Shown in pieces: positions 34,612-43,270 of a DNA stretch of 43,679 bases (position 1 is its first letter; every line of letters starts with the position of its first letter). The stretch spans positions 1 to 43,679 of the forward strand of contig VXRG01000042.1 of the NCBI GenBank assembly GCA_009838625.1, in the 5' to 3' direction. Below the pieces are notes generated by a model. The model worked only from the letters and a program-made list of their open reading frames with translations, did not search any database and was not told the origin of the DNA. Source of the DNA: Caldilineaceae bacterium SB0664_bin_27. Its GTDB lineage: Bacteria; Chloroflexota; Anaerolineae; Caldilineales; Caldilineaceae. The translations under genes were made by a program, and so were the position numbers.

Positions 34612-36150
34612 ATGAACCGACACCGTGTTTTGTGCGTGCTCAGCGTCTTGCTGGTCGCGTCTATGATACTTACGGCCTGCCCGGCGCCCGCGCCGGCGGA
34701 TTCGTCATCTGGCGATGGCCAGCAGGCCGCCGCGCCTTCGCCAACCGAAGGACTGGTGAATATCACTTACTCTTACGGCAGCCGCGGTATCCCGGCAGAC
34801 CTGCAGAAGGTGGAGGACGCGATGAATGAAGTCCTCCACGAGAAGATCGGTGTACACCTGACCCTGGAACCAATCGACTTCGGCGCATTCAACGATAAAA
34901 TGCAGTTGCGCCTGTCCGCCGGTGAAGAGTGCGATATCATATTTACCGCCCCCTGGATCAACAGTTACGCCAACAATGTTGCCAACGGTGTGCTGGCGCC
35001 GCTGGATGATCTGCTGCTCAACCATGCGCCTGGCCTGTGGGGCAGCATGCCGGCCACGACCTGGGACGCGGCGCGCGTCAACGGCGTCATCTATGGCGTC
35101 ATCAATCAGCAGATATTCCCCAAGCCCTGGGGCGTCCATCCGCGCAAGGACCTGGCCGAGAAGTACGGGCTGGATCTCGATGCCGTATCAAAGTGGGAAG
35201 ACATGGAACCCTGGCTGGCTGACGTACGCGACGGCGAGGGCATCACCCCCGTTTTCGTCGCAGCGCCGGGTAGGGGTCTCTTCCTTTCCCAGTACTACGG
35301 CTTCGACCCTCTGGATGACGGCATTGCCTTTCTGGGCATGAAGGCTGACGACGAGACGCTGACCGCCGTCAATATGGTCGAAACGGTCGAATTCCAGATG
35401 GCGGCCGATTCAACCAAGCGCTGGGTCGATGAAGGCTATATGCCTCTTGAGCCGTTGCCCAATGACGAGGCCCGTTCTGCGTTCCGTGCCGGTCAGTATG
35501 CAATGGGGTATCATGTGGAAAAGCCGGGGAACGACGTTGAGGCGCAGAACGCTTACGGCTTCGAGTTCCTCAGCAAAAGCCTGACGGTCCCCCTGATTCT
35601 GGACACCGCCGGCGCCACCGCAACGATGAACGCGATCTGCGCCACCTCCAAGAATCCGGGCAAGGCGATGGAGGTGTTGGAGGAGTTCAATACCAATGCC
35701 TATATCTATAACCTGCTTTCGCGCGGCATAGAGGGCGTGCATTGGGTCTGGGAAGATGAGGCCAACCAGGTCATGCGTTTCCCCGATGGCGTTGACGGCA
35801 ACACCAGCACCTACAATCCGAATACGGACTGGATGTTCGGCAATCAGTTCAACGCCTACTATCGTGACGCCAAGCAGGTTGGGGCGTGGGAAGCGACCAA
35901 GAAGATGAACGACACGGCCTTCCCGTCAGAGGCGTTGGGCTTCGTGGTGGACCGCGAACCGATCAAGACTGAGATTGCCCAGACATCGGCCGTCTACAAC
36001 GAGTTGGTTCTGCCGATCCAGTACGGTTGGGTCGCCTATGCGGACGGCGCGGCCGAGGCCATCGAGAAGCTGAACGAGGCCGGCGCCCAGACCATTATCA
36101 ACGAAGTGAACCGTCAGCTGCAGGAGTGGCGGGCGAAGAATCCACGGTAA
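34612..36150 (+). CDS. Extracellular solute-binding lipoprotein (family 1, LplA-like)
   Basis: This 512-residue lipoprotein captures the importer's substrate. Its signal peptide MNRHRVLCVLSVLLVASMI ends at lipobox LTAC, followed by an Ala/Pro/Ser linker (PAPAPADSSSGDGQQ) as in many Chloroflexota. The mature part has the two-lobed fold of large DUF3502/LplA-like binding proteins: KIGVHLTLEPIDFGAFNDKMQLRLSAGEECDIIFT, then GSMPATTWDAARVNGVIYGV. I chose ATG 34612 after AGAGGAG; an earlier TTG (34573) is the same site's upstream region. Likely ligands are oligosaccharides or glycan fragments. Confidence 0.92.
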   Translation: MNRHRVLCVLSVLLVASMILTACPAPAPADSSSGDGQQAAAPSPTEGLVNITYSYGSRGIPADLQKVEDAMNEVLHEKIGVHLTLEPIDFGAFNDKMQLRLSAGEECDIIFTAPWINSYANNVANGVLAPLDDLLLNHAPGLWGSMPATTWDAARVNGVIYGVINQQIFPKPWGVHPRKDLAEKYGLDLDAVSKWEDMEPWLADVRDGEGITPVFVAAPGRGLFLSQYYGFDPLDDGIAFLGMKADDETLTAVNMVETVEFQMAADSTKRWVDEGYMPLEPLPNDEARSAFRAGQYAMGYHVEKPGNDVEAQNAYGFEFLSKSLTVPLILDTAGATATMNAICATSKNPGKAMEVLEEFNTNAYIYNLLSRGIEGVHWVWEDEANQVMRFPDGVDGNTSTYNPNTDWMFGNQFNAYYRDAKQVGAWEATKKMNDTAFPSEALGFVVDREPIKTEIAQTSAVYNELVLPIQYGWVAYADGAAEAIEKLNEAGAQTIINEVNRQLQEWRAKNPR

Positions 36151-36201
36151 AGGCGAGCCTGTTTCAGCAAAAGGCCTTATCGATGCACCAGACGCGTTCT
36201 G

Positions 36202-36239
36202 CCGCTGCGCCGGCTGCTTGCCAGACGCTGGCGCAGCGG
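36202..36239 (+). promoter_or_regulatory. Strong intercistronic hairpin after the binding-protein gene
   Basis: CCGCTGCGCC (36202-36211) and GGCGCAGCGG (36230-36239) are a perfect 10-bp inverted repeat with an 18-base loop, 52 bases past the stop codon. There is no T-tract. Hairpins at this place commonly protect the binding-protein message from 3' decay and so raise its level above downstream genes. Confidence 0.55.
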
Positions 36240-36325
36240 TGAACGCTGACTTGTCGCCGGAGGAAAGTGTGCCGGCAGCAATCTGATACATACAATCCCA
36301 CGCACACACAAGAGAGGTGAGCCCC

Positions 36326-38287
36326 GTGCTTACACTCACTGCCAGCGTCCCTCTAGATGCACCGCCTGCCTGGGCAGTGCTGGAGCGGGCGCTTTTTGAT
36401 CTGATGGACCGCTCCGTACATCCTTTCCTGGAGAAGTACACACGGCCTGACGGAACTTTGATCTGGGCCGACAGGTGGAGTGACTCTCGCGACGGGGCCG
36501 ATGATTTCTACGAGAGCTCCTACAACTGGCCCCTCTACTACCTGCTCGGTGGCGGCGATCATCTGCTCACGCAGGGGCAGCGCCAGTGGGACGCCATCAC
36601 CAAACAGCTGACGGAGCTGGGACCGGTGCTGGACGAGTATGAACGGGGCTATGATCAGTTCCACCAGAGTGAGAGCTACATCTACTTCTACTTTCTCTGT
36701 CTGGCGGACCCGACCAACGAGCGCAACCGCGAGCGCGCGGTAAGGTTTGCAGGCCTCTATCTGAACGAGAACCCCGACGCCCCAAACTACGACCCCGAAC
36801 GCAAGCTGATCAGGGCGCCGCACAACGGCAGCGGCGGGCCGCGCTGGGGACATACGGACAGCCCGGAGCCAAGTTACGGCTGGAGCGCATCCATGCGCAC
36901 CTATGGTCTCCCTTACACCGACATTGAAGGCGTACGCGAATACGACGATCTGAAGGACCCGACCCTGTCGCGGCGCATGGGGGAGGCGATGCAGGAACGA
37001 ATGGGCAAGGGCGACGTAGCCGGCAATCTGATGGTAACGAGTCTGATTGCCAACGCCTTCTTGCTCACCGGCGAGGAAAAGTACCGGCGCTGGATCGTCG
37101 AGTACTTCAACGCCTGGCGGGAACGGGCCGCAGGCAGTGCGCCCCCAGCGGAGCAGTCAGGACAGTCGGAGCGGCCGAAACCGGCCGGCCTCCTGCCGGA
37201 CAACGTGGGGCTTTCCGGCGACGTCGGCGAATATTTGGATGGGCGCTGGTACGGTGGACTCTACGGCTGGAGCTGGCCCCACGGTTACTACAACATTGGC
37301 ATGGCCGCGACCGTCAGCGGCGGCAACGCCTTCCTGCTCACCGGCGACGAGACGTATCTGCAACTGGCCCGCGACCAGTATGACGCCATCTGGGATTTGG
37401 GCGAATTGCGGAGTCCTGGCGGCGAAGCCATGAGCCTGCGCAGCCACTGGGTGGACCAGTTGGACAGCGAACAGGAGGGCATCTTTGTCGTCCCCTACCG
37501 GCACAACGACGAGGGCTGGTTCGACTATCAGCCAATGTCGCCGGTCTATCCCGCCGCTGTCTGGAACATGACGATGGATCCCGCCGACTGGGAGCGGATC
37601 GAGACGCTGCGACGGGTGGAAAAGTATGACTGGCGCCGCGTTCAAGGCTTCCGCAACAAGGAGGACAACGGTCACGAACAGCCCTGGCTGCGCTTCCTGG
37701 CCGGAGACAACCCCGAATATCCCGAGCAGATGCTGGCCTCCACCTACGGGCAGGTCTGCCGCCGGCTGGCGTTGATCCAGGAAGACGAGGAGGACCTGAC
37801 ACAGGTACACATCCACCACTGGCAGCAGCTTAACCCCGTAATCACCGAAGCGCTGGTGCAGCTCACGCTGGGCGCGCCGCAAATCATCTACAACGGCGGG
37901 CTCCTGCACTGCCGGCTGCGTTACTACGACGCAGAACGCAAGCGGCCGGGGCTGCCTGCGGACGTCGCTGCGCTGGTATCGCGTCTGGATGCCGACCGAA
38001 CGGTTGTGGAACTGGTCAATCTGAGCCCGTATGCGTCGCGTACCGTCCTGTTGCAGGCCGGCGGTTTCGGCGAACACCGCTTCGAAACAGTCCGCTATAC
38101 GAAGCGGACTAGCATCTACCCGGGCCCGCCACCGGCCTACCAGTCGCCAGAAGTCGAACATACGACTGAGGAGGAGAACGTCGGAGACGTCTACCTCCAG
38201 GTCGAGCTCCCGCCGGCGACACAGATCGAACTGGATATCTCAATGGCCCGCTACGTCAACGAGCCCTCCTGCAACTTGCCTTGGTGA
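36326..38287 (+). CDS. Conserved-looking protein of unknown family, probable alpha/alpha-barrel glycan-active enzyme
   Basis: I cannot name the family of this 653-residue protein (656 from the earlier GTG at 36317). It has no signal peptide, so it acts in the cytoplasm. Regular helical segments with aromatic/acidic loops (YESSYNWPLYYLLGGGDHLL, WGHTDSPEPSYGWSASMRTYGLPY, NVGLSGDVGEYLDGRWYGGLYGWSWPHGYYN, GNAFLLTGDETYLQLARDQYDAIWDLG) recall (alpha/alpha)6-barrel glycosidases and lyases. The C-terminal 150 residues look like a beta domain (TVVELVNLSPYASRTVLLQAGGFGEHRFETV). GTG 36326 follows AGAGAGGTGAG. It stands between the sugar-binding protein and an acid-sugar enzyme, so a glycan substrate is likely. 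Confidence 0.75.
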   Translation: MLTLTASVPLDAPPAWAVLERALFDLMDRSVHPFLEKYTRPDGTLIWADRWSDSRDGADDFYESSYNWPLYYLLGGGDHLLTQGQRQWDAITKQLTELGPVLDEYERGYDQFHQSESYIYFYFLCLADPTNERNRERAVRFAGLYLNENPDAPNYDPERKLIRAPHNGSGGPRWGHTDSPEPSYGWSASMRTYGLPYTDIEGVREYDDLKDPTLSRRMGEAMQERMGKGDVAGNLMVTSLIANAFLLTGEEKYRRWIVEYFNAWRERAAGSAPPAEQSGQSERPKPAGLLPDNVGLSGDVGEYLDGRWYGGLYGWSWPHGYYNIGMAATVSGGNAFLLTGDETYLQLARDQYDAIWDLGELRSPGGEAMSLRSHWVDQLDSEQEGIFVVPYRHNDEGWFDYQPMSPVYPAAVWNMTMDPADWERIETLRRVEKYDWRRVQGFRNKEDNGHEQPWLRFLAGDNPEYPEQMLASTYGQVCRRLALIQEDEEDLTQVHIHHWQQLNPVITEALVQLTLGAPQIIYNGGLLHCRLRYYDAERKRPGLPADVAALVSRLDADRTVVELVNLSPYASRTVLLQAGGFGEHRFETVRYTKRTSIYPGPPPAYQSPEVEHTTEEENVGDVYLQVELPPATQIELDISMARYVNEPSCNLPW

Positions 38288-38298
38288 AGGGAAACGCA

Positions 38299-39444
38299 AT
38301 GAAGATAATCGCTCTCGACACGGTATGCCTCTCGCGCATGCACGAGCCGGAACGGCAGTGGGTCACTGCCAGCTACCGCACTGTGAAGGCCGACTGCGCG
38401 GTCGTACGCATCCGGACGGATGAGGGACTGGTCGGCATAGGAGAGGCGAGCGCCTACGGTGTGCCGCCCCGCATCGCCGAATGGGTGGACTGGCTGGCGC
38501 CGGCCCTCATCGGCAAGGACCCGACGGACAAGGCTACGCCGCCGCATCCGAACGGCCGGGACCGCGCCCACGACGCCGCCGTGGCCGGTATCGACTGCGC
38601 GCTCTGGGACCTGCGCGGGAAGGCGGCGGGCAAGCGGGTCAGCGAGCTGCTCGGTGACAGCCCGTCCGGCAAGGTACCGATGTACGCCTCGAGCGGCTGC
38701 CGCTATGACTGGCGGGACCGGCCCGAACAGCTGATCGAAGAGGCGTTGGGATACGTTGAACAGGGTTTCCCAGTGATGAAGTTCCGTATCGGCACGAACT
38801 GGGAGTGGGACGGCGTGACCGTTGACCGCTTTCTTGGCCTCGTGCGAGAGCTGCATCAGGCCGTGGCGGGTAGGATGAAGCTGGCGCTGGACGGCAACTG
38901 TCGGCTTACGCTGGAAGAGGCGCTGCCTATCGCCAGGGAGCTGGACCGGCTGGAATTCGCCTGGCTGGAGGAGCCGATCCCGTGGACCGATATCGACGGC
39001 TATGCCGCGCTTGCCGCCGCGGTGGATATGCCTGTAACCGGAGGCGAAAGCTTCACGACATTGGAGCAGTTTCGCCCCTACATCGAGAAGCGGGCCTACG
39101 ACATCGTGCAGCCTGATGCCGGCGTCTGCGGCCTGACCGAACTGGTACGCATCGCGGAGCTGGCGGCGCATCACGGCCTCAAACTTTACCCCCACTCCTG
39201 GCACAACGGATTGATGGCGATGGCGCACGCCCACGCGGTCGCGGCCCTGCCCAACCTGGAGATTCTGGAGGTCTGCCAGATTCAGGGGCCTCTGCAATGG
39301 AATATCGCCGCAGAGCCGCCGGCAATGGACAGCGGGCATCTGCATCTGCCGGAAAGCCCCGGCTTCGGAATCGAGTTGGCGGATGGGGTTGCCGAGCGGT
39401 ACCCTTACATTGAAGGACACTACGCACTGACGGTCGAAAGGTAG
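38299..39444 (+). CDS. Enolase-superfamily (mandelate racemase type) acid-sugar dehydratase or racemase
   Basis: This 381-residue enzyme has the mandelate racemase architecture: capping domain, then barrel with metal ligands Asp in LALDGNC, Glu in WLEEPIPW and Glu in VTGGESF. The first acid/base strand reads KFR (VMKFRIGTNWEWD) and the second side has His in LYPHSWHNG. KxR with PHSW differs from the other enolase-type gene in this window (KxH, PHVGG), so the two probably act on different sugars. The ATG follows GAAGGGA; it begins just after the unknown enzyme's stop. Expect Mg-dependent abstraction of the proton next to a carboxylate. Confidence 0.9.
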   Translation: MKIIALDTVCLSRMHEPERQWVTASYRTVKADCAVVRIRTDEGLVGIGEASAYGVPPRIAEWVDWLAPALIGKDPTDKATPPHPNGRDRAHDAAVAGIDCALWDLRGKAAGKRVSELLGDSPSGKVPMYASSGCRYDWRDRPEQLIEEALGYVEQGFPVMKFRIGTNWEWDGVTVDRFLGLVRELHQAVAGRMKLALDGNCRLTLEEALPIARELDRLEFAWLEEPIPWTDIDGYAALAAAVDMPVTGGESFTTLEQFRPYIEKRAYDIVQPDAGVCGLTELVRIAELAAHHGLKLYPHSWHNGLMAMAHAHAVAALPNLEILEVCQIQGPLQWNIAAEPPAMDSGHLHLPESPGFGIELADGVAERYPYIEGHYALTVER

Positions 39445-39529
39445 TCCCTTCGCCGCGACGACCGGCGTGCGCAGTTCGGCCGGCTCTGTTGACAGCCTGC
39501 CGTTTTGAAATGAAAGGCGAGAATCTTAC

Positions 39530-40675
39530 ATGAAGAAAGTACGCGTTGCCGTCGTCGGCATGGGTATAGGCAGGCCCAATGGGCTCGCCCTCGCAAGCAA
39601 CCCGCGCGCGGAGGTGGTAGCGCTCTGCGATCTGGTCGAAGAGAGCATGACCGACTTCGCGGCGCTCCTGCCGCAGCCGGACGAGATTCGCCTGTACACC
39701 GACTTCGACGAGCTGTGCCGCAACCGGGAGATCGATGCAATCTTCATCGGCACCCCTAATCAACTGCATGTGCCGATGGGACTGAAAGCGGTGAAGCACG
39801 ATAAGCATGTCCTGGTGACAAAGCCGCTGGCCGACTCAGTGGAGGCGGCGGAGCGGCTGGTGAAGGCGGCAGAGGCGGCCGGAGTCGTAAACATGATGTC
39901 GCTCTCCACCCGTTTTTCCGCGGAGGTCCGGTATATGGGCGCGCTCGCGCAGTTGGGAACGTTCGGCGAGATCTACTACGCCCGCGCCCGCAGTATCCGC
40001 CGCAACGGCATTCCGGCCTGGAACAACGGCTTCATCCGCAAAGGCGGCGGAGCATTTCGCGATATGGGCGTGCACGTACTGGACTCGGCATGGTGGCTAT
40101 TGGGAAAGCCGCTGGCGGTGAGCGTGACCGGAGTCGCCGGCGCGAGGTTCGGACCGCGCGGGCTGGGCTTCTTTGGGCGCAAGGCGCCTGATGAAGTCGC
40201 GTCGGCGCCGGAGAGTTACTATAGCCAGTTTGCCGCCGACGATTACGCTGGTGGTTTCATCCGGTTCGAGGATGGCCGCGCCCTGCAGGTAGAAAGCTTT
40301 TGGGCCTCCCACCAGCCCGGGGACGTGCAGATCGAGCTGTTCGGAGAAGAAGCGGGCGCACAAGTTCGGCCGCCAACCCTGTACACAAACGGCCCCGTCC
40401 CGGCCTCCGTAGTAGAAACGGCGAAGAGATTCGGTGCCAAGCCGCAGGCGGGCCGCGGTCTGAAGGACGAGGGTCGCCCCCTGGACATCACGTTCGATGG
40501 TCTTACAGAGGAGAGAAGCAAGGCATGGAACACCATCGCCGATCACTTCATCGAATGCATTCTGGATGGCGTCCCTTGCGAGGCGCCCCTGCTTCATGGG
40601 TTGATCGTACAGGAAATGATGGAGGGTCTCCTCAAAAGCGCGGAAAGCGGGGAGGAAGTTAGACTGGACGGATGA
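39530..40675 (+). CDS. Gfo/Idh/MocA family oxidoreductase
   Basis: This 381-residue NAD(P)-dependent enzyme has a Rossmann start VRVAVVGMGIGRPNGLALASNPRAEVVALCD and the variant motif VTKPLADS in place of EKP near residue 103. FRDMGVHVLDSAWWLLGKP contains the catalytic-type Asp and His. A long C-terminal domain includes GGFIRFEDGRALQVESFWAS, the usual substrate strand. It likely oxidises a sugar or sugar acid delivered by the operon's importer and enolase-type enzyme. A GGCGAG leader precedes the ATG. Confidence 0.9.
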   Translation: MKKVRVAVVGMGIGRPNGLALASNPRAEVVALCDLVEESMTDFAALLPQPDEIRLYTDFDELCRNREIDAIFIGTPNQLHVPMGLKAVKHDKHVLVTKPLADSVEAAERLVKAAEAAGVVNMMSLSTRFSAEVRYMGALAQLGTFGEIYYARARSIRRNGIPAWNNGFIRKGGGAFRDMGVHVLDSAWWLLGKPLAVSVTGVAGARFGPRGLGFFGRKAPDEVASAPESYYSQFAADDYAGGFIRFEDGRALQVESFWASHQPGDVQIELFGEEAGAQVRPPTLYTNGPVPASVVETAKRFGAKPQAGRGLKDEGRPLDITFDGLTEERSKAWNTIADHFIECILDGVPCEAPLLHGLIVQEMMEGLLKSAESGEEVRLDG

Positions 40676-40728
40676 GTGGCGGAATTCGTCTTTGCTTCAC
40701 AGAGGCATAATGTACAAGGAGGAGAAAG

Positions 40729-41637
40729 ATGCCGGTTCTAAGCGACAGAGATTGGGCCTTTTGGGAAGAGAACGGCTATGTCGTGATCCCAAATGCAGTA
40801 CCGCGGGAGAATCTGGACGCGCTCGTCGAGCAGATCTGGACCTTTCTGGAGATGGAGGAAAACGACCGGGAGTCCTGGTACAAGTACAAACCCTATACGC
40901 GGGAAGATCTCTGTTCCCCAATCTCACAGGCGGGGATGGTCGAAATGTACCAGCATCAGTCCCTGTGGAACAACCGTCAATTCCCGCGCCTCCATCAGGC
41001 GTTCAGCGAGATGCTGGGTACCGAGAAACTGTGGGTGTCGCTGGACCGCGCCAATATGAAGCCTCCCGACAGGCCTGACAGACCGGAGTGGGGCCACAAG
41101 GGAATGATCCACTGGGATATTGACACCGGAGAACTGCCCTTGCTGGAGGGAGACGAAATCGCCGCAACCTGGCTCCCGAACCCGGACACGCACATTGGCC
41201 TGCAGGGCGTTCTCTACCTGACCGACACCGACGTGGACCAGGGCGGCTTTCAGTGTATCCCCGGTTTCCACAGGACCTTTTACGACTGGGTCGCGACGCA
41301 GCCAGCCGACCGCAATCCGCGCTTTCCGGACATGGACGGCCTCGACGTCAAAATCGTGGACGGCAAGGCCGGGGACTTTGTCATCTGGCACAGGCTGCTG
41401 GCGCACGGCAACGGCCATAACCGCTCGACGCAGCCGCGGCTGGCCCAGTACATCACGATGTCGCCGGCGCCGGAGAAAGACGAAGAGCAGCGCACGGCGC
41501 GTATTCGCTCCTGGCAGGAGTGCCGCCCCATGGAAAACTGGCCTGGCGACCCGCGCGATTGGGAGCCTCGGCACCAGACCCCGGCCGCGCTGACGCCGCT
41601 CGGACGAAAGCTATTGGGCGAGGATCCCTGGAACTAG
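40729..41637 (+). CDS. Phytanoyl-CoA dioxygenase family protein
   Basis: This 302-residue Fe(II)/2-oxoglutarate dioxygenase has a double-stranded beta helix with the iron facial triad: His and Asp in MIHWDIDTG, and a distal His in LLAHGNGHNRSTQPRLAQYI, whose Arg should bind 2-oxoglutarate. The N-terminal LSDRDWAFWEENGYVVIPNAVPRENLDALVEQIW is typical of PhyH proteins. It hydroxylates an unknown small substrate; related proteins in marine Chloroflexota and sponge symbionts act on varied natural products or modified sugars. AAGGAGG supports the start. It is the last gene of the glycan operon. Confidence 0.93.
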   Translation: MPVLSDRDWAFWEENGYVVIPNAVPRENLDALVEQIWTFLEMEENDRESWYKYKPYTREDLCSPISQAGMVEMYQHQSLWNNRQFPRLHQAFSEMLGTEKLWVSLDRANMKPPDRPDRPEWGHKGMIHWDIDTGELPLLEGDEIAATWLPNPDTHIGLQGVLYLTDTDVDQGGFQCIPGFHRTFYDWVATQPADRNPRFPDMDGLDVKIVDGKAGDFVIWHRLLAHGNGHNRSTQPRLAQYITMSPAPEKDEEQRTARIRSWQECRPMENWPGDPRDWEPRHQTPAALTPLGRKLLGEDPWN

Positions 41638-41640
41638 AGT

Positions 41641-41669
41641 AGGGGATACGCATTCACTGCGCATCCCCT
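41641..41669. terminator. Hairpin at the end of the glycan operon (possible terminator)
   Basis: AGGGGATACGC (41641-41651) and GCGCATCCCCT (41659-41669) form an 11-bp stem with one mismatch and a 7-base loop, three bases after the dioxygenase stop. No T-tract follows, so it is not a classical intrinsic terminator; it could stabilise the 3' end. It lies in the gap before the convergent regulator gene. Confidence 0.5.
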
Positions 41670-41761
41670 GCTCCCGGACTGGCTTCTCTCCGTAACAGCT
41701 GGTTGAATTACAGGCAGGTTCCTCAAAGCAGGCGGCCCATTCCCCCTGACACATTATTCGT

Positions 41762-42655
41762 CTACGCGTGAGTGTTGCCAGGAAGACTGGGATTGGGCCA
41801 GGGCGTTAGCGCCAAAGGACGGTGGCCCTTGTCGGCCAGGTTTTGGAACACGGCGCCCGTGTCGCGATTCTGGGGTACGAGTGTGGCAAGGTAGAGATCG
41901 CCGCAGGCGCTCAAGCTGATGTTCGTAAAGACGGTATAAGCCACTGGCCCGTAAACGCCGTGTGTGTAGAAGTGACTGCGCAGGCGGCTGTTGTCGTCTT
42001 CGACGCGTCTGCGGCTGGCCGCCCACAACATCTGGAAGTCGGGGTAGGCGGACAGCGTGGTAAACAGGTTGCGGAAGCGGTTCGTATGGCGATATCGCAG
42101 AGTCATGACCCGCCACTGACGCATGTTGGCAAGTGCGATTGCCTGCCAACCGCTGCCAAGCACGCGGCGAATAGGCGCCTCCGGCGCAAGCAGAAGTGAG
42201 AGAATATTGACGTTTCCGGCAGTACTCCTTGCCGAGTTTAGCTGTGACCAGTTGAGTTTGTGAAAGTTGAGGACCGCGCGGTTGGCTCCGACCAGATCGC
42301 CGAACGAGTCCATTAGGAAAGCGGGTGTACATAACGTACCGAGCGTGCCCCAGACCTGGTCGAAGACCTCCTGGTGGCTGAGGTCTGCGCGCACGATCGC
42401 TTCGTCGGTAACTTCGCTGGCCATGGCGAAAAATTCGCGGCGTTCCAGGGAAGTAAGTCGGAACGCTCGCGCCAGTTCTTGAAGAGTAGCTCTGTCCAGC
42501 CGCACCTGGCTGCCTCGCTCTATCTTGCCCACGATTCTTGTTGTCAGCCCGGTCTCCCTTGCCAGTTTTTCTTGGCTCCAACCGTTGCCGCTGTTGAAAT
42601 CGATCTGCTCCTTTCGCAAAGCGGCAACAACCTTGCCGAACATTTTCCGTTCCAC
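41762..42655 (-). CDS. XRE-family transcriptional regulator with MmyB-like ligand-binding domain
   Basis: This 297-residue regulator has an N-terminal helix-turn-helix of the XRE type (WSQEKLARETGLTTRIVGKIERGSQVRLDRATLQELARAFRLT, about residues 26-68). An MmyB-like C-terminal domain follows with LGTLCTPAFLMDSFGDLVGANRAVLNFH, WRVMTLRYRHTNRFRNLFTTL and DLYLATLVPQNRDTGAVFQNL. In this family the second domain senses a small molecule, perhaps a fatty acid or lipid in better-studied members. GTG start after GGAGG. It converges on the glycan operon and may control it or the genes beyond the window edge. Confidence 0.88.
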   Translation of the reverse strand: MERKMFGKVVAALRKEQIDFNSGNGWSQEKLARETGLTTRIVGKIERGSQVRLDRATLQELARAFRLTSLERREFFAMASEVTDEAIVRADLSHQEVFDQVWGTLGTLCTPAFLMDSFGDLVGANRAVLNFHKLNWSQLNSARSTAGNVNILSLLLAPEAPIRRVLGSGWQAIALANMRQWRVMTLRYRHTNRFRNLFTTLSAYPDFQMLWAASRRRVEDDNSRLRSHFYTHGVYGPVAYTVFTNISLSACGDLYLATLVPQNRDTGAVFQNLADKGHRPLALTPWPNPSLPGNTHA

Positions 42656-42686
42656 AGCATCCTCCGCTGTCTACTGCCAAATACAA

Positions 42687-43270
42687 CGCTGTAATCTGGC
42701 ATCACCTTCTAATAAAAATTGTATCACTCTGGTCCCCTTCTTCAAGTGAGAAATCTCCCAAAAAAGAACCTGCGATCTACCGAAATCAGTACATTAACAG
42801 TTTCTGAATATCTTTGACCTTTGACCGACCAGCGAGATGGGGGCACAAAGTGCCGCCGCTCCCCGCGCCCCCACCCATTTCGCTACAGACCACTGCCGTC
42901 CCACTGACCACTAACTACTGCCGTTCCACCTTGCGCCTGCCCTTGTAACTGCATCCACTCCTCCTTCCTCGCCACTCTCTCCTCCTTCCTCCTTCCTCTC
43001 CACTCCCCACTCTCGCCTCGTCTCTCTCGCCTCATCTCTCTCCTCACTTCTCTCTCCTCTCTCCTCGCCGTTAAACCTCTACAAAAGCTGTCCAAAAGCT
43101 CTACAAAACCTGCACAAAAATCCAGCAAATCCTGATTAAGAAATACCGAACCCCTGTGTTACCATGTTCGCTTCGCGGTGCGCTATTTTCGATGCGCCGT
43201 CATCCTATTCACCATCGCCGGCCCTTAAACGGCACGGCGAAAACAACACGCATTTGAGGTGCCATTAACA
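42687..43270. other. Non-coding stretch with polypyrimidine tract
   Basis: The 584 bases between the regulator and the next gene hold no gene I can support. The first 150 bases are AT-rich and probably carry the regulator's promoter. Positions 42961-43070 are about 90% pyrimidine on the plus strand (11 purines in 110 bases), made of CTCTCC, CTTCCT and CTCGCC words. A short tandem repeat follows at 43079-43111. Confidence 0.6.
43079..43111 (+). repeat. 11-bp imperfect tandem repeat
   Basis: Three copies of an 11-base unit, CTACAAAAGCT, GTCCAAAAGCT and CTACAAAACCT, lie head to tail, with a weaker fourth (GCACAAAAATC). The ~11-base period equals one helix turn, so a protein could bind each unit on the same face. 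It lies about 160 bases upstream of the small Cys/His protein gene. Confidence 0.6.

Noticed and set aside
42883..43128. Minus-strand 81-residue Arg/Glu-rich frame.
   Set aside because: It is a direct translation of the polypyrimidine tract; low complexity with no start signal.
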